Source of the DNA: Toxorhynchites rutilus septentrionalis
Lineage: Eukaryota > Arthropoda > Insecta > Diptera > Culicidae
DNA: 64,000 nt
Assembly: GCF_029784135.1 (NCBI RefSeq)
Contig: NC_073745.1
Location: 239,478,191 to 239,542,190 of the forward strand
Direction: 5' to 3'
Positions 21,709 to 31,700 of this stretch are shown here, piece after piece (the stretch's first letter is position 1; each line of letters begins with the position of its first letter). The notes below the pieces were generated by a model, which was given only the letters and a program-made list of their open reading frames with translations, was not told the DNA's origin and searched no databases. The position numbers and the translations under genes are program-made.

Positions 21709-22154
21709 TAATTAAAAATTTTTGTTTTAAAAGTGTGTTCACAACAATTTACGCTCCACAGAAATGAAACACTAAGCTCATTGACGTCTATCGCATTGCG
21801 TTTCAAGGCCGGATGACATTTACACAACGCGTCGAAGTCAAACGGATGACAAAATGCGATATTGCAATCGATTCGGGTAATGTTGACTCGATCGGATTTC
21901 AGAATACGTGTTGGTAGTTGATCAATAGAAGCATCTAAAATTTTTGAGGAAATTACACTATCGGTTTTCTGAGAGCGTATTGTGTCGACTATCCAAATCA
22001 AATATATGCATATGAGGTAATCCTCGCTTTTGTCATCCAGCCGAATACATCCAGCAAGGTGTGGAACCGAATACATGTAACGTTGTAATGAAGCTCTACA
22101 TTCCGTTATTTTTTTTTGTTTGAACACACGTGCTGTAATATCAGCGTCTCGCAA
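21709..22154 (-). pseudogene. Helitron Rep/helicase N-terminal domain fragment
   Basis: A 148-codon frame reads DADITARVFKQKK, then RYMYSVPHLAG, YLICIYLIWIVDTIRSQKTD, SVISSKILDASIDQLPTRIL and KSDRVNITRIDCNIAFC. DITARVFKQK, YMYSV, an (L/I)WxVD motif and an ISxxIPDP-like stretch are landmarks of the Helitron-like N-terminal domain that precedes the HUH nuclease in RepHel proteins. The HUH and helicase motifs are absent. A homologous fragment is at 63140-63490. The family call rests on remembered motifs. Confidence 0.6.
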
Positions 22155-22963
22155 GTGAGTGTCTAGAATCGCAGTAGTTCGCTCTCTATCTCTCTAACGT
22201 TCGCAAGTTATTCTACGTTGAGATGGTGAATGTTAGGAACATTAGGAACATTAGTACCATTGAAGAAGAAGATAGAGAGCGTCGTTTGAACGGTGGGTGT
22301 TAACGATGAGCTCCAGATTATTGTTTCTTCTTCGAATCACAATTTCTCGCGTCGCTGTGCAGTCTTCTACCTAACTCCAGCAATGTCTTCAACAACATAC
22401 GCATTGAATGTATACACGTGTTCTCCCGTCGGTGCATTATTAGGATTAATGACAATAACGTGATTGTCAGCGCGCCGGCAATACGCATGACTTGAGCCGA
22501 ATTGAGGTTATGGGCGCGTGTGAGGATGAAAGTTCGATGAAGCGAACTTAGCGTCATCTGTCATTTAATAACGTAAATAAATTCATTCTCTTTGAAAAAC
22601 GAACGATGGGTCGATTATTTGAATATTATTTATATCAAAATACCAAAATCGCGATTAAAAATAGGAGATGGGGTGAACCTTTGAGGTTATATGTACTTTT
22701 ATACTTACTTTCATGTACTTTTATGCCAAATTTAAGAAAAAGGAAATAAATAATAGCTAAGCATTTTTTTCTGCATAGGGTCACCCTAATCGGTATTAAA
22801 CATACGGTAATCGGTACCCTAGTGGTCACATATATATATATTTTACGTCCAATACTCATGGCTACCAAGTTTTTTTGTGCAAAATTTAATGAAAATCAGT
22901 CGAGCCGTTTCGGAGGAGTTCGACCACGAACATCGTGACACAAGATTTTTATATGCATAGAGA
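21709..22963 (-). mobile_element. Helitron 5' part with decayed Rep N-terminal region
   Basis: Read on the minus strand it begins TCTCTATGCATATAAAAATC, the Helitron 5' signature. The copy at 62312 shares a downstream block around CTCCTCCGAAACGG. Toward 21.7 kb it contains a protein fossil (21709-22154). No 3' CTRR end is attached, and it stops where the other Helitron's 3' flank begins. Confidence 0.65.
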
Positions 22964-23154
22964 TTGTCTCTTTCATTTTTTGCAGTAGATTTATAGGATG
23001 TTTTTGCGGATTCATATGTTTCAATTGATTATACAGTCCACCTTTTATTAGTGTCAACGCGCTCCTCATTTGAGCTAACTTTTAATGAACCACCAGATTA
23101 TTATTTGGTACGTATTCAGACTTTTTCTGTATTATAACACTTACAAATATTGTA

Positions 23155-24358
23155 TCAGGTGTACCGGTAAGTTTCTTCGGTTTCACAACAGATGACGTAA
23201 CTTGATTATTATTCCAGTGAATCAAATTTCCTGACATTCGTTGGAAAGCTACTGTCATTGTACGTCTTTTTCAGTATATGTTGTTTAAGTTGAAGCGTAA
23301 ACAACATAGTTTTTTGCCACTTCAAATATGTCGAATTTCGTACCAACGAGGAGAGTGTCATTACTTCAATATGAAGAAAAAAGCTGTGGAAAGTCATCGC
23401 ATTATGGTGGAAGTTTATGGTGACTATGCTCCCACTGAGCGACCTTGTCAGACACGGTTGGTTTGTACGGTTTAAATGTGGTAATTTTTACTTGTAAGAC
23501 GAAGAACGTTCCGGAACTTGCAGATACACTTGGAGTAACTCAGCAAACTATATTCGATCGTTTAAAAGCAATGGGAATGATCCGAAGGACAGGACATTGC
23601 CGTATGAATGGAAGCCACGAGACGTCGAACGCCGTTTTTTCACGTGCGGGCAACTGCTCCAACCGCATAAAAGAAAGGGTTTTTCTTTGCATCGAATCGT
23701 TACTGGCGATGTAAAGTGGGTCCATTAGAACAATCCTAAACGCCGGGAAACGTATGGATACCCCGGCCATGCATCAACATCGACAGCCGGGCGGAATATT
23801 CACGGCCCGAAGGTTATGCTGTCTATTTGGTGGGACCAGCTGGGTGTGGTGTACTATGAGCTGCTAAAACCGAATGAAACAATTACGGGGGACCTCTACT
23901 GATGACAATTCATGCGTTTGAGCCGTGCACTGAAGGGAAAACGGCCACAATACGAGCAAAAACACGATAAAGTTATTTTGCAGCACAACAATGCTTGGCC
24001 GCATGTCGCGAAACCGGTCAAAACATACTTGGAAACGCTGAAATGGGAGGTCCTATCCCACCCGCCGTATTCTCCAGACATTACTCCGTCCGATTACTAC
24101 CTTTTTCGATCGATGCAACATAGCCTGGTTGACCAGCACTTCTCCAATTTTGATGAAGTCAAAAATTGGATCGATTCGCGGTGAGCCAACAAACAGGCCG
24201 ATTATTTTCTCAAAGGGATTCGTGAATTTGCCAGAAAGATGGGAAAAAGTGGTGACTAGCGATGGGCAATACTTTGAATATTAAATTTGTAACCATTTTT
24301 GTAGAATAGAGCATTAATTTTTGAAAAAAAAAACAAAAAAACTCACCGGTACTCCCAA
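23155..24358 (+). mobile_element. Mariner-type transposon, inactive (1.2 kb)
   Basis: The ends TCAGGTGTACCGGTAAGTTT and, on the minus strand, TTGGGAGTACCGGTGAGTTT form inverted repeats with TA outside each (23153-23154, 24359-24360). The size is right for mariner. The transposase inside is broken. Confidence 0.75.
23371..24262 (+). pseudogene. Mariner transposase (DD34D type), frameshifted and catalytically altered
   Basis: Fragments in different frames are KKKAVESHRIMVEVYGDYAP (N-terminal helix-turn-helix), PELADTLGVTQQTIFDRLKA (second helix-turn-helix), a plus-strand stretch with TGDVKW in place of TGDEKW, WWDQLGVVYYELLKPNET, and ILQHNNAWPHVAKPVKTYLE followed by HPPYSPDITPSDYYLF. The spacing from the second to the third catalytic position is 34, but the second Asp (HDN in the family) is Asn here. 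Several frameshifts confirm inactivity. Confidence 0.75.
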
Positions 24359-24575
24359 TAATTTCTCTTTAAACCATATCGTTAAAAAACATAAAAAAGA
24401 CGGGTGGGTAATGTTGGGGACATAACCGGAGTGACGTAGGACTATACAAAGGGGACAGCTTTTGTTAAATATATATTTTAAATATATTGTTTTATTTTCT
24501 TCTCCTACGTGAATACCTACCTATCTACCTGAAAAATGGATTAGTTTACTGTTTACTCTTCATGAATATGTTGAT

Positions 24576-25057
24576 GGTTCTGAAAAGTGTTGTGTTGTGT
24601 TTTTGTTATCACTCGATATTCCCATCTTGTTCGGTTAAACCTTCCTGTTTAGCTATTGCGTTTGCCACTCGCCACAGCTTTCACAGTTGGAAAATTTCTT
24701 CCCATCCAGCTTGTGACATGTTGTTCAGTGAATTACATTTGATGCGACGTGCCGGAGAAACACTTTGCCACTCACTGAAACTAATGGTTGCCTTGATGAG
24801 CGCCGAACCGAAGCTGCTCTGTTCTTGATGCGGGTTTTCTGATTGTCGTGAGCAGCTTTGCAAGCCAACTCGAGCACTCCGACGGCCGAAACTCTATAAT
24901 CGCTGTTAGGTATACTGGTGCTCCGGCACCAATCCGTTCGGCCTAGTTACCCTTACGGAGCAATCAGTGAATGTGACCAACAGGGAACTGGAGACCTGCA
25001 CGGTTCGAGTGAGACTTTGCCTTTCCCTTAACTTGTCCTCCTTTGTTACGTCCACGA
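24576..25057 (-). pseudogene. Histone H2A pseudogene (H2A-2, copy 3)
   Basis: Same lesions as at 11388 and 14614. The stem-loop complement is at 24576-24591, with two paired positions intact at the loop base and the rest decayed. Confidence 0.8.
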
Positions 25058-25127
25058 TGCCGATGCCGTACAACCACACGGGTTTACGGTTTGAAAGAAA
25101 ATAAGATATTTTTTTGGGGTCCGCGTG

Positions 25128-25134
25128 TTTTATA
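25128..25134 (-). promoter_or_regulatory. TATA box upstream of H2A-2 (copy 3)
   Basis: TTTTATA on the plus strand (TATAAAA on the minus) lies about 72 bases upstream of the lost initiator position. This is the undisturbed form of the promoter that a LINE split in copy 1. Confidence 0.5.
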
Positions 25135-25302
25135 CTCTAGCGGTACACACTCACAGGATAGAGACAAATCGGCAGACTCAGCCAGAGGGGCGAGTCCAAC
25201 GAGACGAACGAATGAGCGTTAAAAGGGAGCGATGGCAAAAAAATACATAGAGGCAAATGAACTGCAAAGTTTAAAGCCTTTTAAAAACAAAGAAAGAAGA
25301 AG

Positions 25303-25374
25303 AAAAATACATTCATTACGATTTGTTCGCTCGTTGGATTCACATGCAGACTAAAAAGGGTCCTTTTCAGGATC
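25303..25374 (+). pseudogene. Histone H3-like 3' end with stem-loop (copy 3)
   Basis: LFARWIHMQ-like codons then GGTCCTTTTCAGGATC at 25359-25374. Same structure as at 9263-9335 and 14860-14931. The stem is fully paired with one G-U. Confidence 0.6.
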
Positions 25375-25539
25375 ACAAAATTATCTTCAATCTAAAGAGT
25401 TTATTGTTTTGTTATCACTCGATATCCCCATCTTGTTCGGCTAAACCTTGCTGTTTAGCGATTGCATTTGCCACTCGCCACAGCTTTCACAGTTGGAAAA
25501 TTTCTTCCCATCCATATTTTTACTTCCCCACATATTTTA

Positions 25540-25766
25540 CAGTAAATTACATTCAATGGCACGTCGCATTACCACCACTCAGTATCGGATTGGAGGTAAT
25601 TTTAACCTGTAATTGAACATTTGCGATGACAGTGGTACAGTGTCGACCTTCAATGTGGGGTCATAATTTGGACCCCGAACTCTATGTTTACAAAAATGTC
25701 CAACTAAATATGTCGCATTACTGGTCCGACCAATTAGCTAAATGTCGAGATAAGTGTAAATTACTG
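25540..25766. mobile_element. 227-bp MITE (copy 3 of the histone-derived unit)
   Basis: CAGTAAATTAC/GTAAATTACTG ends with flanking TA. Orthologous to the insertions in copies 1 and 2. Confidence 0.7.
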
Positions 25767-25958
25767 TACTTTCAATCTAGAAGCAATTTAAGAATTGGTG
25801 CAAATCAATAAGCTCAGAACAACTGCCAAATTCACATACTCATCATATCCTGGCAAAAAAATTATGAAAAAATCAATTTGTGTTTTATTATTATTTTGGA
25901 TATTGTTTTAGAAAGCATTGAACTGTATTTCCTAAACTCTTTTTTTGGAAGGTTTAAT

Positions 25959-26417
25959 GGCCCTGAAAAGCGCCTTGTTTTATGGAATGGTTCCAATTTA
26001 GAAAACTTAGTACTCGTGGTTTTGAAAAAAAACATTTCGAACGCCCTCGATGCCGCCTTGTTCTGGATTTGCCACCAAAGCAGTGTGTATAAAGCACAAA
26101 CTTTTTTCTTCTGATACCTGATGCCGTTTTGCGATTGCGTTTGCCACTCGCCACTCGCTGCAACTGCCTGTTGTCTTGATGTTCACCGAACCGAATGTGT
26201 TCTGTTCCGAATGCGGGTTTTCTTATCGTCGCGAGCAGCTTTACCAGCTAACTCGATCACTTCGGCGGCCGAAACTATATAACGCCGGCTAGGTGGACTG
26301 GTGCACTGGTACAAACGCGCTCGGCCTAGCTACCCTTGCGGGGAACTCCAGATCAACACGGTTCGAGCGGGATTTTGCCTTTCCCTTCACTTTTCCTCCT
26401 TTACCATGTCCAGACAT
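25959..26417 (-). pseudogene. Histone H2A pseudogene (H2A-1, copy 3) with 3' stem-loop
   Basis: Initiator ATG at 26417-26415, N-terminal tail GHGKGGKVKGKAKSRSNR intact, then the same deletion, stop and shift as the other copies. Similarity ends near 26211. The stem-loop complement is at 25959-25974. Confidence 0.85.
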
Positions 26418-26935
26418 GGCTGCTTGGGTTGGTTTGTTGATGTGTTGTGATGCGAACCGATGTGGTGTACGGTTTGAATGAGAATGATCGTTACGGCAGC
26501 GGAGCGGGGATTTTTAAGCTGACTGGCTGGCTCGAGAATTACGCATGTGTGAGACTGCGACCAATGTTTCGTTCATTTTTTTCTTTTTCCTTTCCAATCG
26601 TGCTTCATTCTATTTCGCTGCTGCTCTGGTTGCCCGTTTTGGTCGGTACAATTTGAGGAGCACAAAATGGACCAATCAAAAATGGGCACATAGTGCATTT
26701 GGACAATGCTTGATATTTCACAATTATTCAATTATTTATCTCAAGAAAAATGAAATGTTATTCGTTATGATAGATGCGTAGATATATTTCCTATCAATTG
26801 ATGCAAAAACCTTTGCGATCTATTGAGAAATGCTCGAGTTATAAGCGTTCCAAATCTTGCATTTTTTCCTACTTGTTCAGTGCCTAGATTTCCATTTCAC
26901 ACCCTATATATTCCGGTTAGACGTAGTCCTACGTC

Positions 26936-28160
26936 AAAAAATGGAATGATTTTAATACCTAATGGTATCCAAACGTCTTGATTATATGTGATTTTCATGA
27001 AGAAAAATCGATTTGCATTTACTAGTTGCGTGAAAACACTCTAAATCTGACAACATCATTTACGCTAGCAAGAAAAAATAAAACGAACTAAGAGAAGAAA
27101 CTTGTTATATTTCTCTCTTTTAATTCAAAATTAAAAACAGTAGTTCATATTCACAGTTATGGAATCCCTGCGTTTAGCATGATCATTGTCATCATATCAT
27201 AATATGTTGAAATACGGACTAAACAAAGGTTTATCGACTGAACACAGTAATTACTCGTATATATGACCGTTGCGTGTGCGGATATTAACATTAAGCTCTG
27301 CATATCACGCGACGATTAGCGTAAAATTACAGAGGAAATAAGCGAACAACAATTATTGCGCCACTTGAAATCGTTCACTGCCATGTTTGATGAAAACTCG
27401 CTAAAATGGTGCACAACCATATGGCAACTGAATTCAATTCAATCAGTTAAATTTCCTTTCATTTTCCTGAAGTTCAAACAACACAACTCAATGACCCCAT
27501 TGCGGGGGCGTGGAAATCCTCCGCACCCGAAGTTAAGCAGAAAACCCAAAATACGTGTCAATGCACTTGCGTATCCAGCGCCCCGCTCGTTTCCATTCCG
27601 AATTCTTCGTGTATGTTTTACCCGAGTGAATGACCACTGGCGCGAAAAATAAAACGGGTCTCGTTTCAATTTTCCGGCGATACGGCCGTTTCGGGGTGGG
27701 CTATTCGAATTGGCACCGTCACGAATTAATTAAACACTTGAGAATTGGGAACGACCCGTACCGTGTGTGAGGGCGTCGGAGAACGGGAACCTCACAAAAC
27801 CCATCGTCGAGAACAAGTGGCACATATGTATGAATGAACACCGAGAATCATTGTCCTTTTGGTTTGTGAGGGGGCTCTAACTTTGTGCCGCGGTGGGGCG
27901 TAACGAAGCAAAACAGGCAGAATGGCAGAACTCTCGCACCACCTTCGTTTGGCTCAAGCATGTGAAACTGCTTATTATGTCTAGAGTTGTGGTACGCGTG
28001 CTAGGAGTTCAATTTTCATAAAGTGGATTCTCATCCCACTTTCCCGCGAACTGTTTCTTTTTTTTTCTCCGACAAAGCGACAATAATGAAACTGATGGTG
28101 ACGTTCGAGTTTTTGGCGGAAGGTGCACATGAAATAACTTCAGTTATCATTGGAAAAAGT
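26936..28160. other. Apparently unique, partly GC-rich sequence; no gene called
   Basis: 27.36-28.1 kb is markedly GC-richer than its surroundings and free of recognisable repeats. A 98-codon plus-strand frame (27356-27652) and an overlapping 76-codon minus-strand frame have no recognisable domain. Low repeat content suggests host single-copy DNA, possibly regulatory or part of a large intron. Confidence 0.4.
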
Positions 28161-28429
28161 TGACGTAGGACTGTGAACTTGTTGCAATCAAATTGCATTC
28201 AATTCAATTTTCACTTTCGATGATAACTTAGGAAGGGACGAAATTTTCAAATTGATTCTTCAGCTACATAAAATGGTCACTTAGTGAAATAATTGATCCC
28301 TTTTGTCTGAGGCAATGTCACATGCTTTTAATATTTGTTTATTTTGTAGAGGTTTTAATTTTAAAAAATCGCAACGTGGCATGCGTGGAACTAAACCCAT
28401 ATCGGTCAACGATAAGCCCCTAATGGTTC

Positions 28430-28600
28430 TTGTTACGCTTTCCGCACCATCCACACTTTTCCGACTCAATATAGGTTAAAGCCGAAGAGACATTCTCTGC
28501 CGAGACGAGTCTCAATAAATCATTTTGATTGCATTTCTAAAAAAACGACTTCTTTGACATCAACTGTCAGAGACGAATGAAACGAAACATTTAAAATCTT
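28430..28600 (+). mobile_element. Decayed 3' end of the RNase H LINE ORF
   Basis: The block containing AGACATTCTCTGCCGAGACG, then ATTGCATTTCTAAAAAAACG and ACTTCTTTGACATC parallels 10440-10550 of the LINE, the end of its ORF. It is old and carries many substitutions. It ends about 130 bases before the tandem array. Confidence 0.55.
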
Positions 28601-28729
28601 CGTAAACAAAAATATTACCAAATAACATAACTAATGTTATTTTTTTGTATTTGAGTAAACTTAATTTGAAATCATGAGTTTCTGGGAGAAAAAACATAAA
28701 TAACTATGGGGAGTATTAAGATAACACTA

Positions 28730-31700
28730 AGAATGGTCTCGCTCGCTTGCCACAACACTTTGCTCTTCTCTCCTAATCCCATTTATTTTCTGCCACCGGA
28801 CTGAACAGCGTAATAACGAAGTGACAAGAAAATGGTCTCGCTCACATACCTCAACATTATGCGCTTCTCTCCAAATCCCATTTCTTTTCTGCCACCGGAC
28901 TGAACGGTGTAATTGCGAAATGACAGGGAAATGTGAACTCTATGCTCTTCTCTCCTAATCCCATTTCTTTTCTGCCACCGGACTGAACAGCGTAATAACG
29001 AAGTGACAAGGAAACGGTCTCGCTCACATACCTCAACATTATGCGCTTCTCTCCAAATCCCATTTCTTTTCTGCCACCGGACTGAACGGTGTAATTGCGA
29101 AATGACAGGGAAATGTGAACTCTATGCTCTTCTCTCCTAATCCCATTTCTTTTCTGCCACCGGACTGAACAGCGTAATAACGAAGTGACAAGGAAACGGT
29201 CTCGCTCACATACCTCAACATTATGCGCTTCTCTCCAAATCCCATTTCTTTTCTGCCACCGGACTGAACGGTGTAAATGCGAAGTGGCAGGGAAATGTTA
29301 AACTCTATCCTCTTCTCTCCAAATCCCATTTCTTTTCTGCCATCGGATTGAACGGTGTAAATACGAAGTGACAGGGAAATGTTGAACACTATGCTCTTCT
29401 CTCCTAATCCCATTTCTTGGCTGCCATCGGACTGAACGGTGTATTTGCGAAGAGACAGGGAAATGTTAAACACTATGCTCTTCGCTCCAAATCCCATTTC
29501 TTTTCTGCCATCGGACTGAACGGTGTAATTGCGAAGTGACAGGGAAATGTTAAACTCTATGCTCTTCCCACCTAATCCCATTTCTTTTCTGCCACCGGAC
29601 TGAACGGTATAATTGCGAAATGACAGGGAAATGTTAAACTCTATGCTCTTCTCTCCAAATCCCATTTCTTTTCTGCCACCAGACTGAACAGCGTAATAAC
29701 GAAGTGACAAGGAAATGGTCTCGCTCACATACCTCAACATCATGCTCTTCTCTCCAAATCCCATTTCTTTTCTGCCACCGGACTGAACGGTGTAAATGCG
29801 AAGTGACAGGGAAATGTTAAACTCTATGCTCTTCTCTCCTAACCCCATTTCTTTTCTGCCACCGGACTGAGCGGTGTAATTGCGAAGTGGCAGTGAAATG
29901 TTAAACTCTATCATCTTCTCTCCAAATCCCATTTCTTTTCTGCCACCGGACTGAACGGTGTAATTAAGAAGTGACAAGGAAATGGTTTCGCTCACTTACC
30001 TCAACATTATGCTCTTCTCTCCTAATCCCATTTCTTTTCTGCCACCGGAATGAATGGTGTAATTGCGAAGTGACAAGGAAATGTTAAACTCTATGCTCTT
30101 CTCTCCTAATCCCATTTCTTTTCAGCCACCGGACTGAACAGCGTAATAACGAAGGGACAAGGAAATGGTTTCGCTCACATACCTCAACATTATGCGCTTC
30201 TCTCCAAATCCCATTTCTTTTCTGCCACAGGACTGAACGGTGTAATTGCGAAATGACAGGGAAATAGTCTCATTCGCTTGTCTCAACACTATGTTCTTCT
30301 CTCCTAATCCCATTTCTTTTCTGCCACCGGACTGAACAGCGTAATAATGAAGTGACAAGGAAATGGTCTCGCTCACTTACCTCAACATTATGCTCTTCTC
30401 TCCTAATCCCATTTCTTTTCTGCCACCGGAATTGCGAAGTGACAGGGAAATGTTAAACTCTATGCTCTTCTCTCCTAATCCCATTTCTTTTCTGCCACCG
30501 GACTGAACAGCGTAATAACGAAGGGACAAGGAAATGGTCTCGCTCACATACCTCAACATTATGCGCATCTCTCCAAATCCCATTTCTTTTCTGCCACCGG
30601 ACTGAACGGTGTAAATGAGAAGTGACAGGGAAATGTTAAACTCTATGCTCTTCTCTCCTAATCCCATTTCTTTTCTGCCACCGGACTAAGCGGTGTAATT
30701 GACTTGACCGGACTGAGCGGTGTAATTTCGAAATTACACACTGAACGGTGTAATTTCGAAGTGACAGGGAAATGTTAAACTCTATGTTCTTCTCTCCTAA
30801 TCCCATTTCTTTTCTGTCACCGGACTGAACGGTGTAATTGCGAAATGACAGGGAAATAGTCTCATTCGCTTGTCCCAACACTATGTACTTCTATCCAAAT
30901 CCCATTTATTTTCTGCCACCGGATTGAACGGTGTAATTACGAAGTGACAAGGAAATGGTCTCGCTCACTTACCTGAACATTATGCTCTTCTCTCCAAATC
31001 CCATTTCTTTTCTGCCACCCGACTGAACGGTGTAATTGCGAGGTGACAGGGAAATGTTAAACCCACCTAATCCCATTTCCTTTCTGCCACCGGTTGGACG
31101 GTGTAATTACGAAGTGACAAGGAAATGGTCTCGCTCACTTACCTCAACATTATGCTCTTCTCTATGTTAAACTCTATGCTCTTCTCTCCTAATAACATTT
31201 CTTTTCTGCTGTCGGACTGAACGGTGTAATTGCGAAATGACAGGGAAATGTTAAACACTATGCTCTTCTCTCCTAATCCCATTTCTTTTCTGCCATCGGA
31301 CTTAACGGTGTATTTGCGAAGTGACAGGGAAATGTTAAACACTATGCTCTTCTCTCCTAATCCCATTTATCTTCTGCCATCGGACTGAACGGTGTATTTG
31401 CGAAGTGACAGGGAAATGTTAAACTCTATGCTCTTCTCTCCAAATCTCATTTATTTTCTGCCACCGGACTGAGCGGTGTAATTGCGAAGTGGCAGGGAAA
31501 TGTTAAACTCTATGCTCTTCTCTCCAAATCCCATTTCTTTTCTGCCACCGGACTGAACGGTGTAATTACGAAGTGACAAGGAAATGGTCTCGCTCACTTA
31601 CCTCAACATTATGCTCTTCTCTATGTTAAACTCTATGCTCTTCTCTCCTAATAACATTTCTTTTCTGCTGTCGGACTGAACGGTGTAATTGCGAAATGAC

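Larger units (their letters stand above)
24399..26935 (-). mobile_element. Histone-derived repeat element, copy 3
   Basis: Nearly identical to copy 2 from end to end, including the 60-bp LINE fragment (25250-25305), MITE (25540-25766), both H2A pseudogenes and the H3-like end. Its outer flanks are unrelated to those of copies 1 and 2, which defines the mobile unit as GACGGGTGGG...CCTACGTC, 2.54 kb. It lies 40 bases beyond the mariner end. No clear target duplication was found; both junctions are A-rich. Confidence 0.8.

Noticed and set aside
29039..29995. 318-codon open frame with 28/33-residue repeats
   Set aside because: It is entirely inside the tandem array. The frame stays open because the units are multiples of three, neighbouring units carry stops, and there is no start context, splice signal or known domain.
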